Below, piece by piece: positions 26,113 through 34,163 of a stretch of DNA of 64,000 nt (positions are counted from its first letter, which is position 1; each line of letters begins with the position of its first letter). Where the stretch lies: NCBI RefSeq assembly GCF_000308635.1, contig NZ_BAGD01000061.1, positions 1-64,000 on the forward strand, given 5' to 3'. The notes under the pieces were generated by a model. It saw only the letters and a list, made by a program, of their open reading frames with translations. It ran no database searches and was not told where the DNA came from. The position numbers were made by a program, and so were the translations under genes. The DNA is from Nocardia otitidiscaviarum NBRC 14405 (GTDB lineage Bacteria; Actinomycetota; Actinomycetes; Mycobacteriales; Mycobacteriaceae).

Positions 26113-27087
26113 TCACCACGGCCCGCGCGCGGCGCGCAGTTCCGCCAGGGTCATGCCGTGGCGGCGGCGCACCAGGGTGCGCAGGGTGGCGGGGCTGGAG
26201 TAGCCGACGTGTGCCGCGATGGAGTCGACGGTCAGCGTGGTGGTGCGCAGCAGGTGCGCGGCCCGCTCCAGGCGGATGTCGTTGGCGAATTCGCGCGGTG
26301 TCAGACCGATTTCGGCGCGGGTGGCGCGTTGCAGGGTGCGCGTGGTGGTGCCCAGCTCGCGGGCGGCGGTGGCGATGTGCAGCGGTTCGGACAGATGTGC
26401 GCGCACCCAGCGTTCGAAGGCTGCGACCAGCGCGTCGCCGCGGGCGACCACCTCGGGAACGGCGAAGGCGGCCTGGGTATCCCGATTGCCGAGCGCCAGG
26501 TAGCGGGCGGTCAGCTCGGCCAGCGCCGGAGAGCGGCCGTGTACCAGCGACAGTGCGAGGTCCATATGCGACAGTGACGCCCCGGCGGTGGTGATCCGGC
26601 CGCCCCGGCACAGCAGACGGCTCTCGTCCAGGGCCACCCGGGGGTAGCGGCGCCGGAAGCTCGGCCCGAGCCACCAGCTCGTCGTCGCGGGCGCACCGTC
26701 GAGCACCCCGGCCTCGGCGAGGAAGAAGGTGCCGGTGCAGGCGGCCGCCAGCCGTCCGCCGGCGTGGTGGGTCCGCCGGATATGTTCGAGCACCGGCCTG
26801 CTGTGCGGTGCCGAGACCAGACCGATCAGCGCCTGCGCGTCGAGCACGTTCACCGCCGGGACGATGACGAGATCGACCTCCTCGCGCAGCTCGGCCAGGG
26901 GCGTGGTGGTCACGGAGTGCCCGTTGCCGGAACGTACCCGGTGGCCGAAGGAGACGGTGTGCACCCGCCACGGGGGCGGTGATTGCGGGAGCCGCTCTCG
27001 CAATCCGTTCGCCATGCTGAAGGTCTCGATCAGCGCCGCGTAACCGAAGTCGGCGACGCCGTCGACCACGAATACCGCGACATTCAT
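26113..27087 (-). CDS. GlxA-type AraC-family regulator with DJ-1/PfpI-like sensor domain
   Basis: 324 aa from ATG 27087. The N-terminal half (about 1-185) has a DJ-1/PfpI-like fold: NVAVFVVDGVADFGYAALIETF, VDLVIVPAVNVLDAQ, and the elbow AAACTGTFFLAEAGVLDG with its cysteine. The C-terminal about 100 residues are the AraC double HTH (LHIATAARELGTTTRTLQRATRAEIG, SIAAHVGYSSPATLRTLVRR). Family members control catabolic or stress genes. ATG 27096 falls inside TAGCAT (27100-27095), so I prefer ATG 27087, 7 bases after that box. No obvious target gene is adjacent; the gene upstream is a response regulator on the other strand. Confidence 0.87.
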   Translation of the reverse strand: MNVAVFVVDGVADFGYAALIETFSMANGLRERLPQSPPPWRVHTVSFGHRVRSGNGHSVTTTPLAELREEVDLVIVPAVNVLDAQALIGLVSAPHSRPVLEHIRRTHHAGGRLAAACTGTFFLAEAGVLDGAPATTSWWLGPSFRRRYPRVALDESRLLCRGGRITTAGASLSHMDLALSLVHGRSPALAELTARYLALGNRDTQAAFAVPEVVARGDALVAAFERWVRAHLSEPLHIATAARELGTTTRTLQRATRAEIGLTPREFANDIRLERAAHLLRTTTLTVDSIAAHVGYSSPATLRTLVRRRHGMTLAELRAARGPW

Positions 27088-27094
27088 GTCGCGC

Positions 27095-27100
27095 ATGCTA
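27095..27100 (-). promoter_or_regulatory. -10 box of the GlxA-type regulator gene (leaderless)
   Basis: TAGCAT on the minus strand, 7 bases before ATG 27087. An in-frame ATG begins inside the box, as in ilvA. Confidence 0.4.
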
Positions 27101-27184
27101 CTGAACCCGTCGCATTCGCTACTGCCCGCACCGGGAAGGCTGTCCTAATCTCTTGGACTCGTGACCGATTCGGGAGGAGATCGG

Positions 27185-27943
27185 ATGAGGACAATGACGG
27201 AGAGCGTGGTGACCGACCGAAGTCCGGGGGGACGGGTGCGGTTGCTGCTGATCGAGGACGACGACATATCCGGCGATGCGCTGGTGGATATGTTGACGGA
27301 AAGGGGTTTCGACGCCGAACGCAAACGCCGGGGAGCCGATCTGCTGCTCGGCCACCGTGACTACGATGCCGCGCTGCTGGACCTGGAGCTGCCCGACGGT
27401 TGTGGCCTGACCACCCTGCGGCGGCTGCGCGAGGTGAGTTCGATACCGGTGGTGCTGCTCAGCGAGGACGACGACGAACGGACCATCGTGCGGGGGCTGC
27501 GCGGTGGGGCCGACGACTGTCTGGTCAAACCGCCGCGGATCGGCGAACTGGTGGCACGCATCGAACACGCCATGCGCCGCACCGCGGCGGAGGCGGCGGC
27601 CCGGTCCGCGGTGGTGGACACCGGTGACGTGCGCGTCGATCCGGTGGCCCGGGAGGTCACCGTGGCCGGCGCGCCGATCCTGCTCACCCACAAGGAATTC
27701 GAGCTGGTGGAGGCATTGGTGGAGCGGCCGGGGCAGGCGGTGAGCCGGGAGATCCTGATGGATCGCATCTGGGGTGACGCCTTTCTCGCCGTCTCCCGCA
27801 GCCTGGACGTGCACATCTCGACCCTGCGGGCCAAACTCGACCGGCCCGGACTGATCACCACGGTGCGCGGCTTCGGCTACCGCTGGGCTACCCAGCCCGA
27901 GGTGGTCAGCTCGGCGGGCGCAGCGCGGCGAATTCATCGGTGA
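27185..27943 (+). CDS. OmpR/PhoB-family response regulator (orphan)
   Basis: 252 aa. The receiver domain has the acidic pair in LLLIEDDDISG, the phosphoacceptor Asp66 in DAALLDLELPDG, then PVVLLSEDDDE and the conserved lysine in DDCLVKPPR. The C-terminal winged helix (LLTHKEFELVEALVERPGQAVSREILMDRIWG, LDVHISTLRAKLD, TTVRGFGYRW) is typical of the OmpR class. ATG 27185 is preceded by GGAGGAG at 27173-27179 and is preferred to GTG 27161. TAATCT (27146-27151) is a likely -10 box. No histidine kinase gene is near. The 3' end overlaps the convergent nrtR gene by 38 bases. Confidence 0.88.
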   Translation: MRTMTESVVTDRSPGGRVRLLLIEDDDISGDALVDMLTERGFDAERKRRGADLLLGHRDYDAALLDLELPDGCGLTTLRRLREVSSIPVVLLSEDDDERTIVRGLRGGADDCLVKPPRIGELVARIEHAMRRTAAEAAARSAVVDTGDVRVDPVAREVTVAGAPILLTHKEFELVEALVERPGQAVSREILMDRIWGDAFLAVSRSLDVHISTLRAKLDRPGLITTVRGFGYRWATQPEVVSSAGAARRIHR

Positions 27944-28691
27944 CGCGGATCTCGGTGTCGGTGAAGCGGTAGAGCGCGGCCGGACGGCCACCCGTCCGGC
28001 CGGGTGAGGCGGTCGCGCCGGTGGGGGTGATGACCCCGCGGCGCGACAGCACCCGTTGCAGATTCGTGGTGTCCACCTCGTATCCGAGTGCCGCGCAGTA
28101 GATCTCGCGCAGGGTGGACATGGTGAAGCGCTCCGGGGCCAGACCGAAGGCGATATTGGTGTAGGAGAGCTTCGCCGCCAGCCGGGTGCGGGCGTGCCCC
28201 ACCACCACGCCGTGGTCGAAGGACATGTCCGGCAGTGCCGACACCGGATGCCAGCGGGTGTCCGGTGGCAATTTGGGGTCGGCGGTCAGCGGCACCAGAC
28301 CCAGATAGGCCGAGGCGATGCGGCGGTCACCGGGCACCCGGTGCGGATCGCTGAACACCGACAGCTGCTCCAGGTGGGTCAGCTCGCGCACATCCACCTT
28401 CTCGGCGAGCTGGCGGGCGGCGGAGAAGTCGAGGTCCTCGTCGTCGCGCAGCCGCCCGCCCGGCAGCGACCAGGTGCCCTTGGCCGGATCGAGGGCCCGC
28501 TCCCACAGCAGCACCGCCAGTTCGGTGCGTTGGCCGGGCGGGCAGCGGCGATCCAGCGATCGACGCGGTGCCTCGGCCCCCGAAGCCCCTGAAGCCTCGG
28601 AAACGTCACTACCTGCGGTGATGCCCTCGGGGAAGCGGCGAACCTGGAACACCGCGGTGAGCGATTCGTGGATGGTGCTACGATGGGCCAC
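27906..28691 (-). CDS. nrtR: NrtR-type Nudix-winged-helix repressor of NAD synthesis
   Basis: 261 aa. The N-terminal Nudix-like domain runs from [13 protein letters not shown] through [28 protein letters not shown]; the Nudix box is degenerate, as in NrtR sensors that bind ADP-ribose but do not hydrolyse it. The C-terminal winged helix includes [15 protein letters not shown] and [12 protein letters not shown]. It is divergent from nadA, with a TTTTCGA palindrome in between, which fits known NrtR/NdnR control of nad operons in actinobacteria. The start GTG 28691 lies 7 bases after TAGAAT (minus strand, 28704-28699), so the -10 box sits inside the operator and the gene should be autoregulated. 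Confidence 0.88.
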   Translation of the reverse strand: MAHRSTIHESLTAVFQVRRFPEGITAGSDVSEASGASGAEAPRRSLDRRCPPGQRTELAVLLWERALDPAKGTWSLPGGRLRDDEDLDFSAARQLAEKVDVRELTHLEQLSVFSDPHRVPGDRRIASAYLGLVPLTADPKLPPDTRWHPVSALPDMSFDHGVVVGHARTRLAAKLSYTNIAFGLAPERFTMSTLREIYCAALGYEVDTTNLQRVLSRRGVITPTGATASPGRTGGRPAALYRFTDTEIRVTDEFAALRPPS

Positions 28692-28692
28692 G

Positions 28693-28713
28693 TTTTCGAT
28701 TCTAAGTCGAAAA
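28693..28713. promoter_or_regulatory. NrtR operator and nrtR -10 box
   Basis: TTTTCGA (28693-28699) and TCGAAAA (28707-28713) are perfect arms around TTCTAAG. The minus-strand -10 box TAGAAT lies within the palindrome. Position between nrtR and nadA makes it the likely control site for both. Confidence 0.7.
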
Positions 28714-28769
28714 CCGGGTGTATGCGAATCGGCGAAGCTGCCGGACGCATGAGAGTTAGGAGCCGGACC

Positions 28770-29837
28770 ATGGCTGCACTGGGTGCGATGATGCCGCTGA
28801 CCGAGCGCATCACCGATGGACCGTCGGGTTTCGGGGGAGTCGAGGCCACTCCGGAGTGGGCGCGGGAGATCAAGCGACTGGCGCGCGAACGCAATGCCAC
28901 CATCCTCGCGCACAACTACCAGCTGCCCGAGATTCAGGACGTCGCCGATCACGTGGGTGACTCCCTCGCGCTGTCCCGGATCGCGGCCGAGGCACCCGAG
29001 GACACCATCGTGTTCTGCGGTGTGCACTTCATGGCCGAGACCGCCAAGATCCTCAGCCCGGAGAAGACGGTGCTCATCCCCGATCAGCGCGCGGGCTGCT
29101 CACTGGCCGACTCCATCACCGCCGACGAACTGCGTGCGTGGAAGGCCGAACATCCGGGGGCGCTGGTGGTCTCCTACGTCAACACCACCGCCGCGGTGAA
29201 GGCCCTCACCGATATCTGCTGCACGTCCTCCAACGCCGTGGACGTGGTCGCCTCCATCGACCCCGACCGCGAGGTGCTGTTCCTGCCGGACCAGTTCCTG
29301 GGCGCGCACGTCAAGCGGGTGACCGGACGCGAGAACATGCACATCTGGATGGGCGAATGCCACGTGCACGCCGGAATCAACGGCGACGAGCTGAACGAGC
29401 AGGCCCGCACCCATCCGGACGCGGAACTGTTCGTGCACCCCGAATGCGGTTGCGCCACCTCGGCGCTCTACCTCGCGGGCGCGGGCGAGTTCCCGGCCGA
29501 CCGGGTGCACATCCTGTCCACCGGCGGCATGATCGACGCCGCCAAGGCGGCGGCGCGGAGCTCGCGCAGCGGCGAGTCGGGCACAGTGAACCAGGTGCTG
29601 GTCGCCACCGAGGTCGGCATGCTGCACCAGCTGCGCAAGGCCGCCCCCGGCGTGGACTTCCAGGCCGTCAACGACCGCGCCTCCTGCAAGTACATGAAGA
29701 TGATCACCCCCGCCGCCCTGCTCCGCTCCCTGGTGGAGAACCGCGACGAGGTCCACGTCGACCCCGAAACCGCCGCCCTGGCCCGCAACTCGGTGCAGCG
29801 CATGATCGAGATCGGCAACCCGGGCGGCGGCGAGTGA
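28770..29837 (+). CDS. nadA: Quinolinate synthase NadA
   Basis: Iron-sulfur enzyme that condenses iminoaspartate with dihydroxyacetone phosphate to quinolinate. 355 aa from ATG 28770, chosen because AGGAG (28758-28762) lies at ribosome-site distance; upstream ATGs at 28722 and 28749 lack one. Motifs: [34 protein letters not shown] and WMGECHVH. Cluster-ligand candidates are Cys150/151 (DICCTSSNA), Cys226/228 ([10 protein letters not shown]) and Cys306 (RASCKYMKM). First gene of the nad operon. Its stop TGA overlaps a GTG that opens a previously unrecognised frame filling the gap to nadB. Confidence 0.96.
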   Translation: MAALGAMMPLTERITDGPSGFGGVEATPEWAREIKRLARERNATILAHNYQLPEIQDVADHVGDSLALSRIAAEAPEDTIVFCGVHFMAETAKILSPEKTVLIPDQRAGCSLADSITADELRAWKAEHPGALVVSYVNTTAAVKALTDICCTSSNAVDVVASIDPDREVLFLPDQFLGAHVKRVTGRENMHIWMGECHVHAGINGDELNEQARTHPDAELFVHPECGCATSALYLAGAGEFPADRVHILSTGGMIDAAKAAARSSRSGESGTVNQVLVATEVGMLHQLRKAAPGVDFQAVNDRASCKYMKMITPAALLRSLVENRDEVHVDPETAALARNSVQRMIEIGNPGGGE

Positions 29838-30265
29838 CAGGCGGCCCCCAGCTCCCGGCGGCCCACGCGGCCGCCGGGCCGGGGGCGCGCACGGTCGCCG
29901 GGCTGGGGATGCGCGCGGTCGCCGAGCAGTCCGCGCGGCTGGCGGTCGAGCCAAGAGTGCGGGTGGCTGTGTCGGGCAGTGCGGGCGCTGGGCCTGGGCG
30001 GCGAATGGTTGCCGGGCGCGGAGTGCGGCTGGCGGTCGAGCCGGGAGTGCGGGTGGCTCTGCCGGGAGCTTGGACGGTCGATGTGCCGGGTGCGCGGGTA
30101 GCGCGGCCCGGGCGGTGCGCGGTCGGCTGGCCCGAACGGCTGGTCACCGGGGCGAGGACATGCGGTGTCGCCGTGCCCCGGATGCTGCCGTACACCGGGT
30201 CGGTCCGCCGTGGCGTGACGGCGGCGGGCGTGCGCACGACCACCGGGAAGGGAGAGATCCGGTGA
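29834..30265 (+). CDS. Open frame of 143 aa bridging nadA and nadB
   Basis: GTG at 29834 overlaps the nadA stop (GTGA), and its TGA at 30263-30265 overlaps the nadB GTG (GTGA again), so it fills the gap exactly with four-base overlaps at both ends. The product is rich in Val, Ala, Gly and Arg, with no cysteine-histidine motif, no membrane segment and no recognised domain. It contains two near-copies of RLAVEPxVRVA about 30 residues apart. In M. tuberculosis nadA and nadB are adjacent, so this is extra sequence. Either it is a translated spacer that keeps coupling through the operon, or an insertion whose frame was retained. There is no strong ribosome site of its own. Confidence 0.45.
   Translation: MTGGPQLPAAHAAAGPGARTVAGLGMRAVAEQSARLAVEPRVRVAVSGSAGAGPGRRMVAGRGVRLAVEPGVRVALPGAWTVDVPGARVARPGRCAVGWPERLVTGARTCGVAVPRMLPYTGSVRRGVTAAGVRTTTGKGEIR
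29935..30066 (+). repeat. 42-base direct repeat, 90 bases apart
   Basis: Bases 29935-29976 and 30025-30066 match at 38 of 42 positions. The offset of 90 bases is 30 codons, and both copies encode RLAVEP-VRVA in the nadA-nadB bridging frame. Confidence 0.75.
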
Positions 30266-32295
30266 GTATCACGATCAACTGGGAGGCCGAGGCCGATCTC
30301 GTCGTCGTGGGCGGCGGGGTGGCCGGGCTGACCGCCGCGCGTACCGCGTCGCTGCGCGGGCTGCGGGTGCTCACGCTGAGCAAGGGCGGGCCGACCGATA
30401 CCGCCACGCAGTACGCGCAGGGAGGGATCGCCGTGGTCGCCCCGCACGGGGATTCGGTGGAGTCACATGTCGAGGACACCGTGGTGGCCGGGGCCGGTCT
30501 GTGTGATGAGGCGGCGGTGCGCTCGATCGTCGAGGGCGGGCGGGATGCCGTCGCCGCGCTCACCGATCTGGGCGCGGTCTTCGATCTCGGACGTGACGGG
30601 CAGGTCTCGCGGACCCGCGAGGGCGGACACAGTACGCGGCGCATCATTCACGCCGGGGGCGACGCCACCGGGGCCGAGGTGCAGCGGGCGCTGAACGCGG
30701 CGGGCCTGCCGGTGATCTTCGGTGCGGCAGCGGTCGAGATCCTGACCGGGCCGAGCGGCGTGCGCGGTGTACTCGCCCGGTCCGACCGGGGTTTCGGTGT
30801 GGTGCACGCGCCCGCCGTGCTGCTGGCTACCGGCGGGCTCGGGCAGCTGTACGCGTGCAGCACCAATCCCGCCGGGGCGACGGCCGACGGCGTGGCGCTG
30901 GCCTTGCGCGCGGGCGCGGTGGTGGCGGATCTGGAGTTCGTGCAGTTCCATCCGACCGTGCTGTACGCGCGCGGCGGGCTGGGGCGGCGACCGCTCATCA
31001 GCGAGGCCGTGCGCGGTGAGGGCGCGATTCTGGTGGACACCGAAGGCAATTCGGTCACCGCCGGAGTGCACCCGCGCGGTGACCTCGCACCGCGCGACGT
31101 GGTGTCGCGGGCCATCGCGGCCCGCATGCGCGAACTGGGCACCGAGCACGTCTATCTCGATGCCCGCGCCATCGACGGTTTCGCCCAGCGGTTCCCGACC
31201 ATCACCGCCTCCTGCCTGGCCGCGGCCATCGACCCGCGCACCGGACTCATCCCGGTCGCCCCCGCCGCCCACTACCAGTGCGGCGGCGTGGTCACCGACA
31301 CCCACGGCCGCACCACCGTCCCCGGCCTGTACGCCGCGGGCGAGGTGGCGCGCACGGGTCTGCACGGCGCGAACCGGCTCGCCTCCAACAGCCTGCTCGA
31401 GGGCCTGGTGGTCGGCGAACGCGCGGGCGCGGCGGCCACCGAACGCCTCGGCGCAGCCGACCCCGTCACCGAGATCGGCCCCCTGCACCTGCCTCGCGTC
31501 GACCGCACCGCCCTGCAACGGCTGATGACCGACCGCGCCTCCGTCGTCCGCGACGGTGACGGCCTGCGCGAGGGTGTGCTGCGCCTGCTCGAACTGCTCG
31601 CCGCCAGCGGCACCGGAACCGATTCCGGCGCAATCGATATCGCCGCCCCCGGGCCGGACGGCGGAATCGGTGTGCCACTCGCCTCACCGCTCGGACCGGG
31701 GTACGAGGCGCACGCCGGGCCGCGCGACGACGTGGGCGGCATCACCTCGCGTGGACCTAGCGATCACGGGAGCGGTACCGCGTCACGCGGTCCGGGTGGT
31801 GCTGCGGGCGGCCTCGCATCGCGCGGGCCGGGCGGCGACAAGGGCGGCAGCGCGCCGGGCGGACTGCTCGGGGGCGGCCGGGGGAGCGCGGCTCGCGGAT
31901 ACCGTGTCGACGCGGAAGCCGCGCACCACCGTCCGTACGGCGGTGCGGCCGACGAGCACCCGGCCGGGGCGCACCCCCTGACGCGCGGGTATCACGGTGG
32001 TCCGGATGCCACGGTCGGCGAATCGCGGTCCGGCACCGATACCTCCGCCACGGTGACCGCCGCCGATATCGAGGATGCCGCACTCACCCTCACCGCCCGT
32101 GTCCTGCTGGTCGCGGCGGCGGCGCGCACGGAAAGCCGTGGCTGCCACACCCGTTCGGACCATCCGGAGCCCCGCGCGGAGCAGCGCCGCAGTCTCGGGG
32201 TGCGGCTCGGCGAGGACGGTCGGCCGCAGTTGCTCACCGACGGCTGGGAGCAGCCCACCTGGTCGCGCACCGCCGTACCCACCGCAGCGTCATGA
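30262..32295 (+). CDS. nadB: L-aspartate oxidase NadB with a large Gly/Ser-rich insertion
   Basis: FAD enzyme that oxidises aspartate to iminoaspartate for NadA. Motifs: the FAD dinucleotide fold DLVVVGGGVAGLTAA (residues about 12-26), SKGGPTDTATQYAQGG, REGGHSTRRIIHAGGD, EFVQFHPTV, and the HGANRLASNSLLEG signature. The protein has 677 aa against about 527 in M. tuberculosis. The surplus is a low-complexity insertion (residues about 454-600) within the C-terminal helical domain, with repeated SRGPGG units, after which the normal helix resumes at DIEDAALTLTARVLLV. GTG 30262 has GGGAGAG upstream and overlaps the preceding frame. The stop overlaps an ATG opening a second bridging frame. Confidence 0.94.
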   Translation: MSITINWEAEADLVVVGGGVAGLTAARTASLRGLRVLTLSKGGPTDTATQYAQGGIAVVAPHGDSVESHVEDTVVAGAGLCDEAAVRSIVEGGRDAVAALTDLGAVFDLGRDGQVSRTREGGHSTRRIIHAGGDATGAEVQRALNAAGLPVIFGAAAVEILTGPSGVRGVLARSDRGFGVVHAPAVLLATGGLGQLYACSTNPAGATADGVALALRAGAVVADLEFVQFHPTVLYARGGLGRRPLISEAVRGEGAILVDTEGNSVTAGVHPRGDLAPRDVVSRAIAARMRELGTEHVYLDARAIDGFAQRFPTITASCLAAAIDPRTGLIPVAPAAHYQCGGVVTDTHGRTTVPGLYAAGEVARTGLHGANRLASNSLLEGLVVGERAGAAATERLGAADPVTEIGPLHLPRVDRTALQRLMTDRASVVRDGDGLREGVLRLLELLAASGTGTDSGAIDIAAPGPDGGIGVPLASPLGPGYEAHAGPRDDVGGITSRGPSDHGSGTASRGPGGAAGGLASRGPGGDKGGSAPGGLLGGGRGSAARGYRVDAEAAHHRPYGGAADEHPAGAHPLTRGYHGGPDATVGESRSGTDTSATVTAADIEDAALTLTARVLLVAAAARTESRGCHTRSDHPEPRAEQRRSLGVRLGEDGRPQLLTDGWEQPTWSRTAVPTAAS

Positions 32296-32543
32296 GACCG
32301 CCCGTGGCCGCGACGGCCGAATCCGCTGCCGCCGAGTGGCATTCGGAATCGCATCGCTCGGCCGGGAAGGGGCCTACCCGCGCCGAGCACACTCGCGCCG
32401 CCGCGCACGGTTGTGCCGATGCGGCCGAGCACCTTCGTACCCGCGCGGGCGGACACGCGCGGATGTCGGCACCGTTTCCGCTTCCCGGCACCGCTCGTCC
32501 GCGGCGCGGTGCTCGGTCCATCGATCCAGGAGTGCAGCGATGA
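32292..32543 (+). CDS. Open frame of 83 aa bridging nadB and nadC
   Basis: ATG 32292 overlaps the nadB stop (ATGA), and its TGA (32541-32543) overlaps the nadC ATG (ATGA), mirroring the nadA-nadB gap. The product is Ala/Arg/His-rich, starts MRPPVAATAESAAAEWH, has no recognised domain, and is probably disordered. AGGAG at 32529-32533, inside this frame, serves as the nadC ribosome site. Exact four-base overlaps at both ends suggest that ribosomes pass through it from nadB to nadC. Not recognised from other genomes; the alternative is a chance open frame in a GC-rich spacer. Confidence 0.42.
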   Translation: MRPPVAATAESAAAEWHSESHRSAGKGPTRAEHTRAAAHGCADAAEHLRTRAGGHARMSAPFPLPGTARPRRGARSIDPGVQR

Positions 32544-33400
32544 CTCTCGATACCGGACTCGACCGCGACGAGGTGGTCGCGCTCATTCGCACCGCCCTCG
32601 ACGAGGATCTGCGCTACGGGCCCGATATCACCACCGTCGCGACGGTGCCCGAGGATGCCGTGGTGAAGGCGGCGGTGGTCTCGCGGCAGGAGGGCACCGT
32701 GGCCGGGCTCGATATCGGCCTGCTGGTGCTGGACGAGGTGATCGGGGCGGGCGGTTACGAGGTCACCGAGCGGGTGCCGGACGGCACCCGGGTGCGGCCG
32801 GGTGACGCGGTGCTCGGCGTCGTCGCTCCCACCCGGGGCCTGCTGACCGCCGAGCGCACCCTGCTCAATATCGTCTGCCACCTCTCCGGAATCGCCACCG
32901 CCACCGCCGCCTGGGTGGATGCCGTGGCGGGCACCCACTGCCGCATCCGCGACAGCCGCAAGACACTGCCGGGTCTACGGTCGCTGCAGAAGTACGCGGT
33001 CCGCGTCGGCGGCGGCGTGAACCACCGCATGGGGCTCGGCGACGCCGCGCTCATCAAGGACAATCACGTGGTCGCCGCCGGTTCGGTGGTGGCGGCGCTG
33101 CGGGCGGTGCGCGCACTGAACCCCGCCATCGAATGCGAGGTGGAGGTGGACAGCCTGGAGCAGCTCGACGCCGTGCTCGCCGAGGACGTGGAACTCGTGC
33201 TGCTGGACAACTTCCCGCTGTGGGCAACCCAAGCCGCCGTGCAGCGCCGCGACACCCGCTCACCGCGCACCAAGCTGGAATCCTCCGGCGGTCTCACCCT
33301 GGATGCCGCCGCCGACTACGCCCGCACCGGCGTGGACTATCTGGCCGTCGGTGCGCTCACCCACTCCGTGCGTGTGCTGGACCTCGGCCTGGACATGTAA
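32540..33400 (+). CDS. nadC: Nicotinate-nucleotide pyrophosphorylase (quinolinate phosphoribosyltransferase) NadC
   Basis: 286 aa, the family length (285 in M. tuberculosis). It joins quinolinate to PRPP with decarboxylation to give nicotinate mononucleotide. Motifs: TALDEDLRYGPDITT, AERTLLNIVCHLSGIAT, RDSRKTLPGLRSLQKYAV, GGGVNHRMGLGDAALIKDNH, ECEVEVDSLEQL, and LESSGGLTLDAAADYA. ATG 32540 with AGGAG upstream. Last gene of the operon, convergent with the TerB gene, 11 bases between the stops. Confidence 0.96.
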   Translation: MTLDTGLDRDEVVALIRTALDEDLRYGPDITTVATVPEDAVVKAAVVSRQEGTVAGLDIGLLVLDEVIGAGGYEVTERVPDGTRVRPGDAVLGVVAPTRGLLTAERTLLNIVCHLSGIATATAAWVDAVAGTHCRIRDSRKTLPGLRSLQKYAVRVGGGVNHRMGLGDAALIKDNHVVAAGSVVAALRAVRALNPAIECEVEVDSLEQLDAVLAEDVELVLLDNFPLWATQAAVQRRDTRSPRTKLESSGGLTLDAAADYARTGVDYLAVGALTHSVRVLDLGLDM

Positions 33401-33411
33401 GGCCCGGCGCG

Positions 33412-33903
33412 TCAGTCGGGGAGCCCGAACTCCTCGGGGTCCAGCAGCAGCACCTGGCAGGCCTCCCGAATGGTGGCCGCCTCGTGCTGGTCGAAGCCGC
33501 CGTCCGCATTGCCGATCATGATGCCCAACTGCACGACGGCGCGCGCCTCGGCCGGTTTGCCGGTGCACTTGGCGACCTGCTGCATGACGTAGGCGCGGCC
33601 GAACGCCGGATCCATGGCGATCCGATTGCAGTTGTCCTCGAAGAGATTTCGCAGTTCGTCCACCGGAAACTGGCGCAGCACCGGATCCGCGCCGATGAGC
33701 TGCGCCACCCGCATCCGCTCGACCGGATCGATACTGCCGTCCGCGGCCGCCACCAGGGCGCAGATCCCCATGGTGGCGTCCCGAAAGGAGCCGCCGCGCA
33801 ACTCGGTGCGCTTGGCCAGCAACTGCTCCCGCCACTTCGGCGCCTGATCGACCAACTGGCTGATCGTGCGGGCATTGTAGAGGAAGCGGTTCAGGAAGGC
33901 CAT
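33412..33903 (-). CDS. TerB-family (tellurite resistance-like) helical protein
   Basis: 163 aa. From residue about 37 it follows the TerB fold: FRDATMGICALVAAADGSIDPVERMRVAQLI, with the acidic metal-site loop ADGSIDPVE, and a second copy GIMIGNADGGFDQHEAATIREACQVL. TerB domains occur in tellurite and general stress systems; stand-alone actinobacterial proteins of this kind have no defined role. ATG 33903 has GGAGAG five bases upstream. No other ter genes are nearby, so a tellurite role is not supported by context. Confidence 0.85.
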   Translation of the reverse strand: MAFLNRFLYNARTISQLVDQAPKWREQLLAKRTELRGGSFRDATMGICALVAAADGSIDPVERMRVAQLIGADPVLRQFPVDELRNLFEDNCNRIAMDPAFGRAYVMQQVAKCTGKPAEARAVVQLGIMIGNADGGFDQHEAATIREACQVLLLDPEEFGLPD

Positions 33904-34163
33904 GACACTCTCCGAATGGGAAGACCGGGCCAGCGCCCCCCGCGCCCCGGACATGCAGATGTACGTGCAGACCCTAACAGCGGGACCGCCCACCCGACAC
34001 CCGACGGATTTTGAAGGATAAAACGGAATATGTAGCGGCCGAATGGAACCCGTGTGCGACGGCAGGTGTGACATCCGCGCCGCCTCAGATGATCGCCGCA
34101 GGTCTCACGCCCTCACGACGGGCGGGACCTACGGCGGTGGGCCGGTAACGCGGTGTGCGGCCG

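Noticed and set aside
33133..34014. Plus-strand frame of 293 codons running from nadC into the TerB gene
   Set aside because: It crosses the nadC stop region in another frame and lies antisense to terB; no domain or ribosome site.
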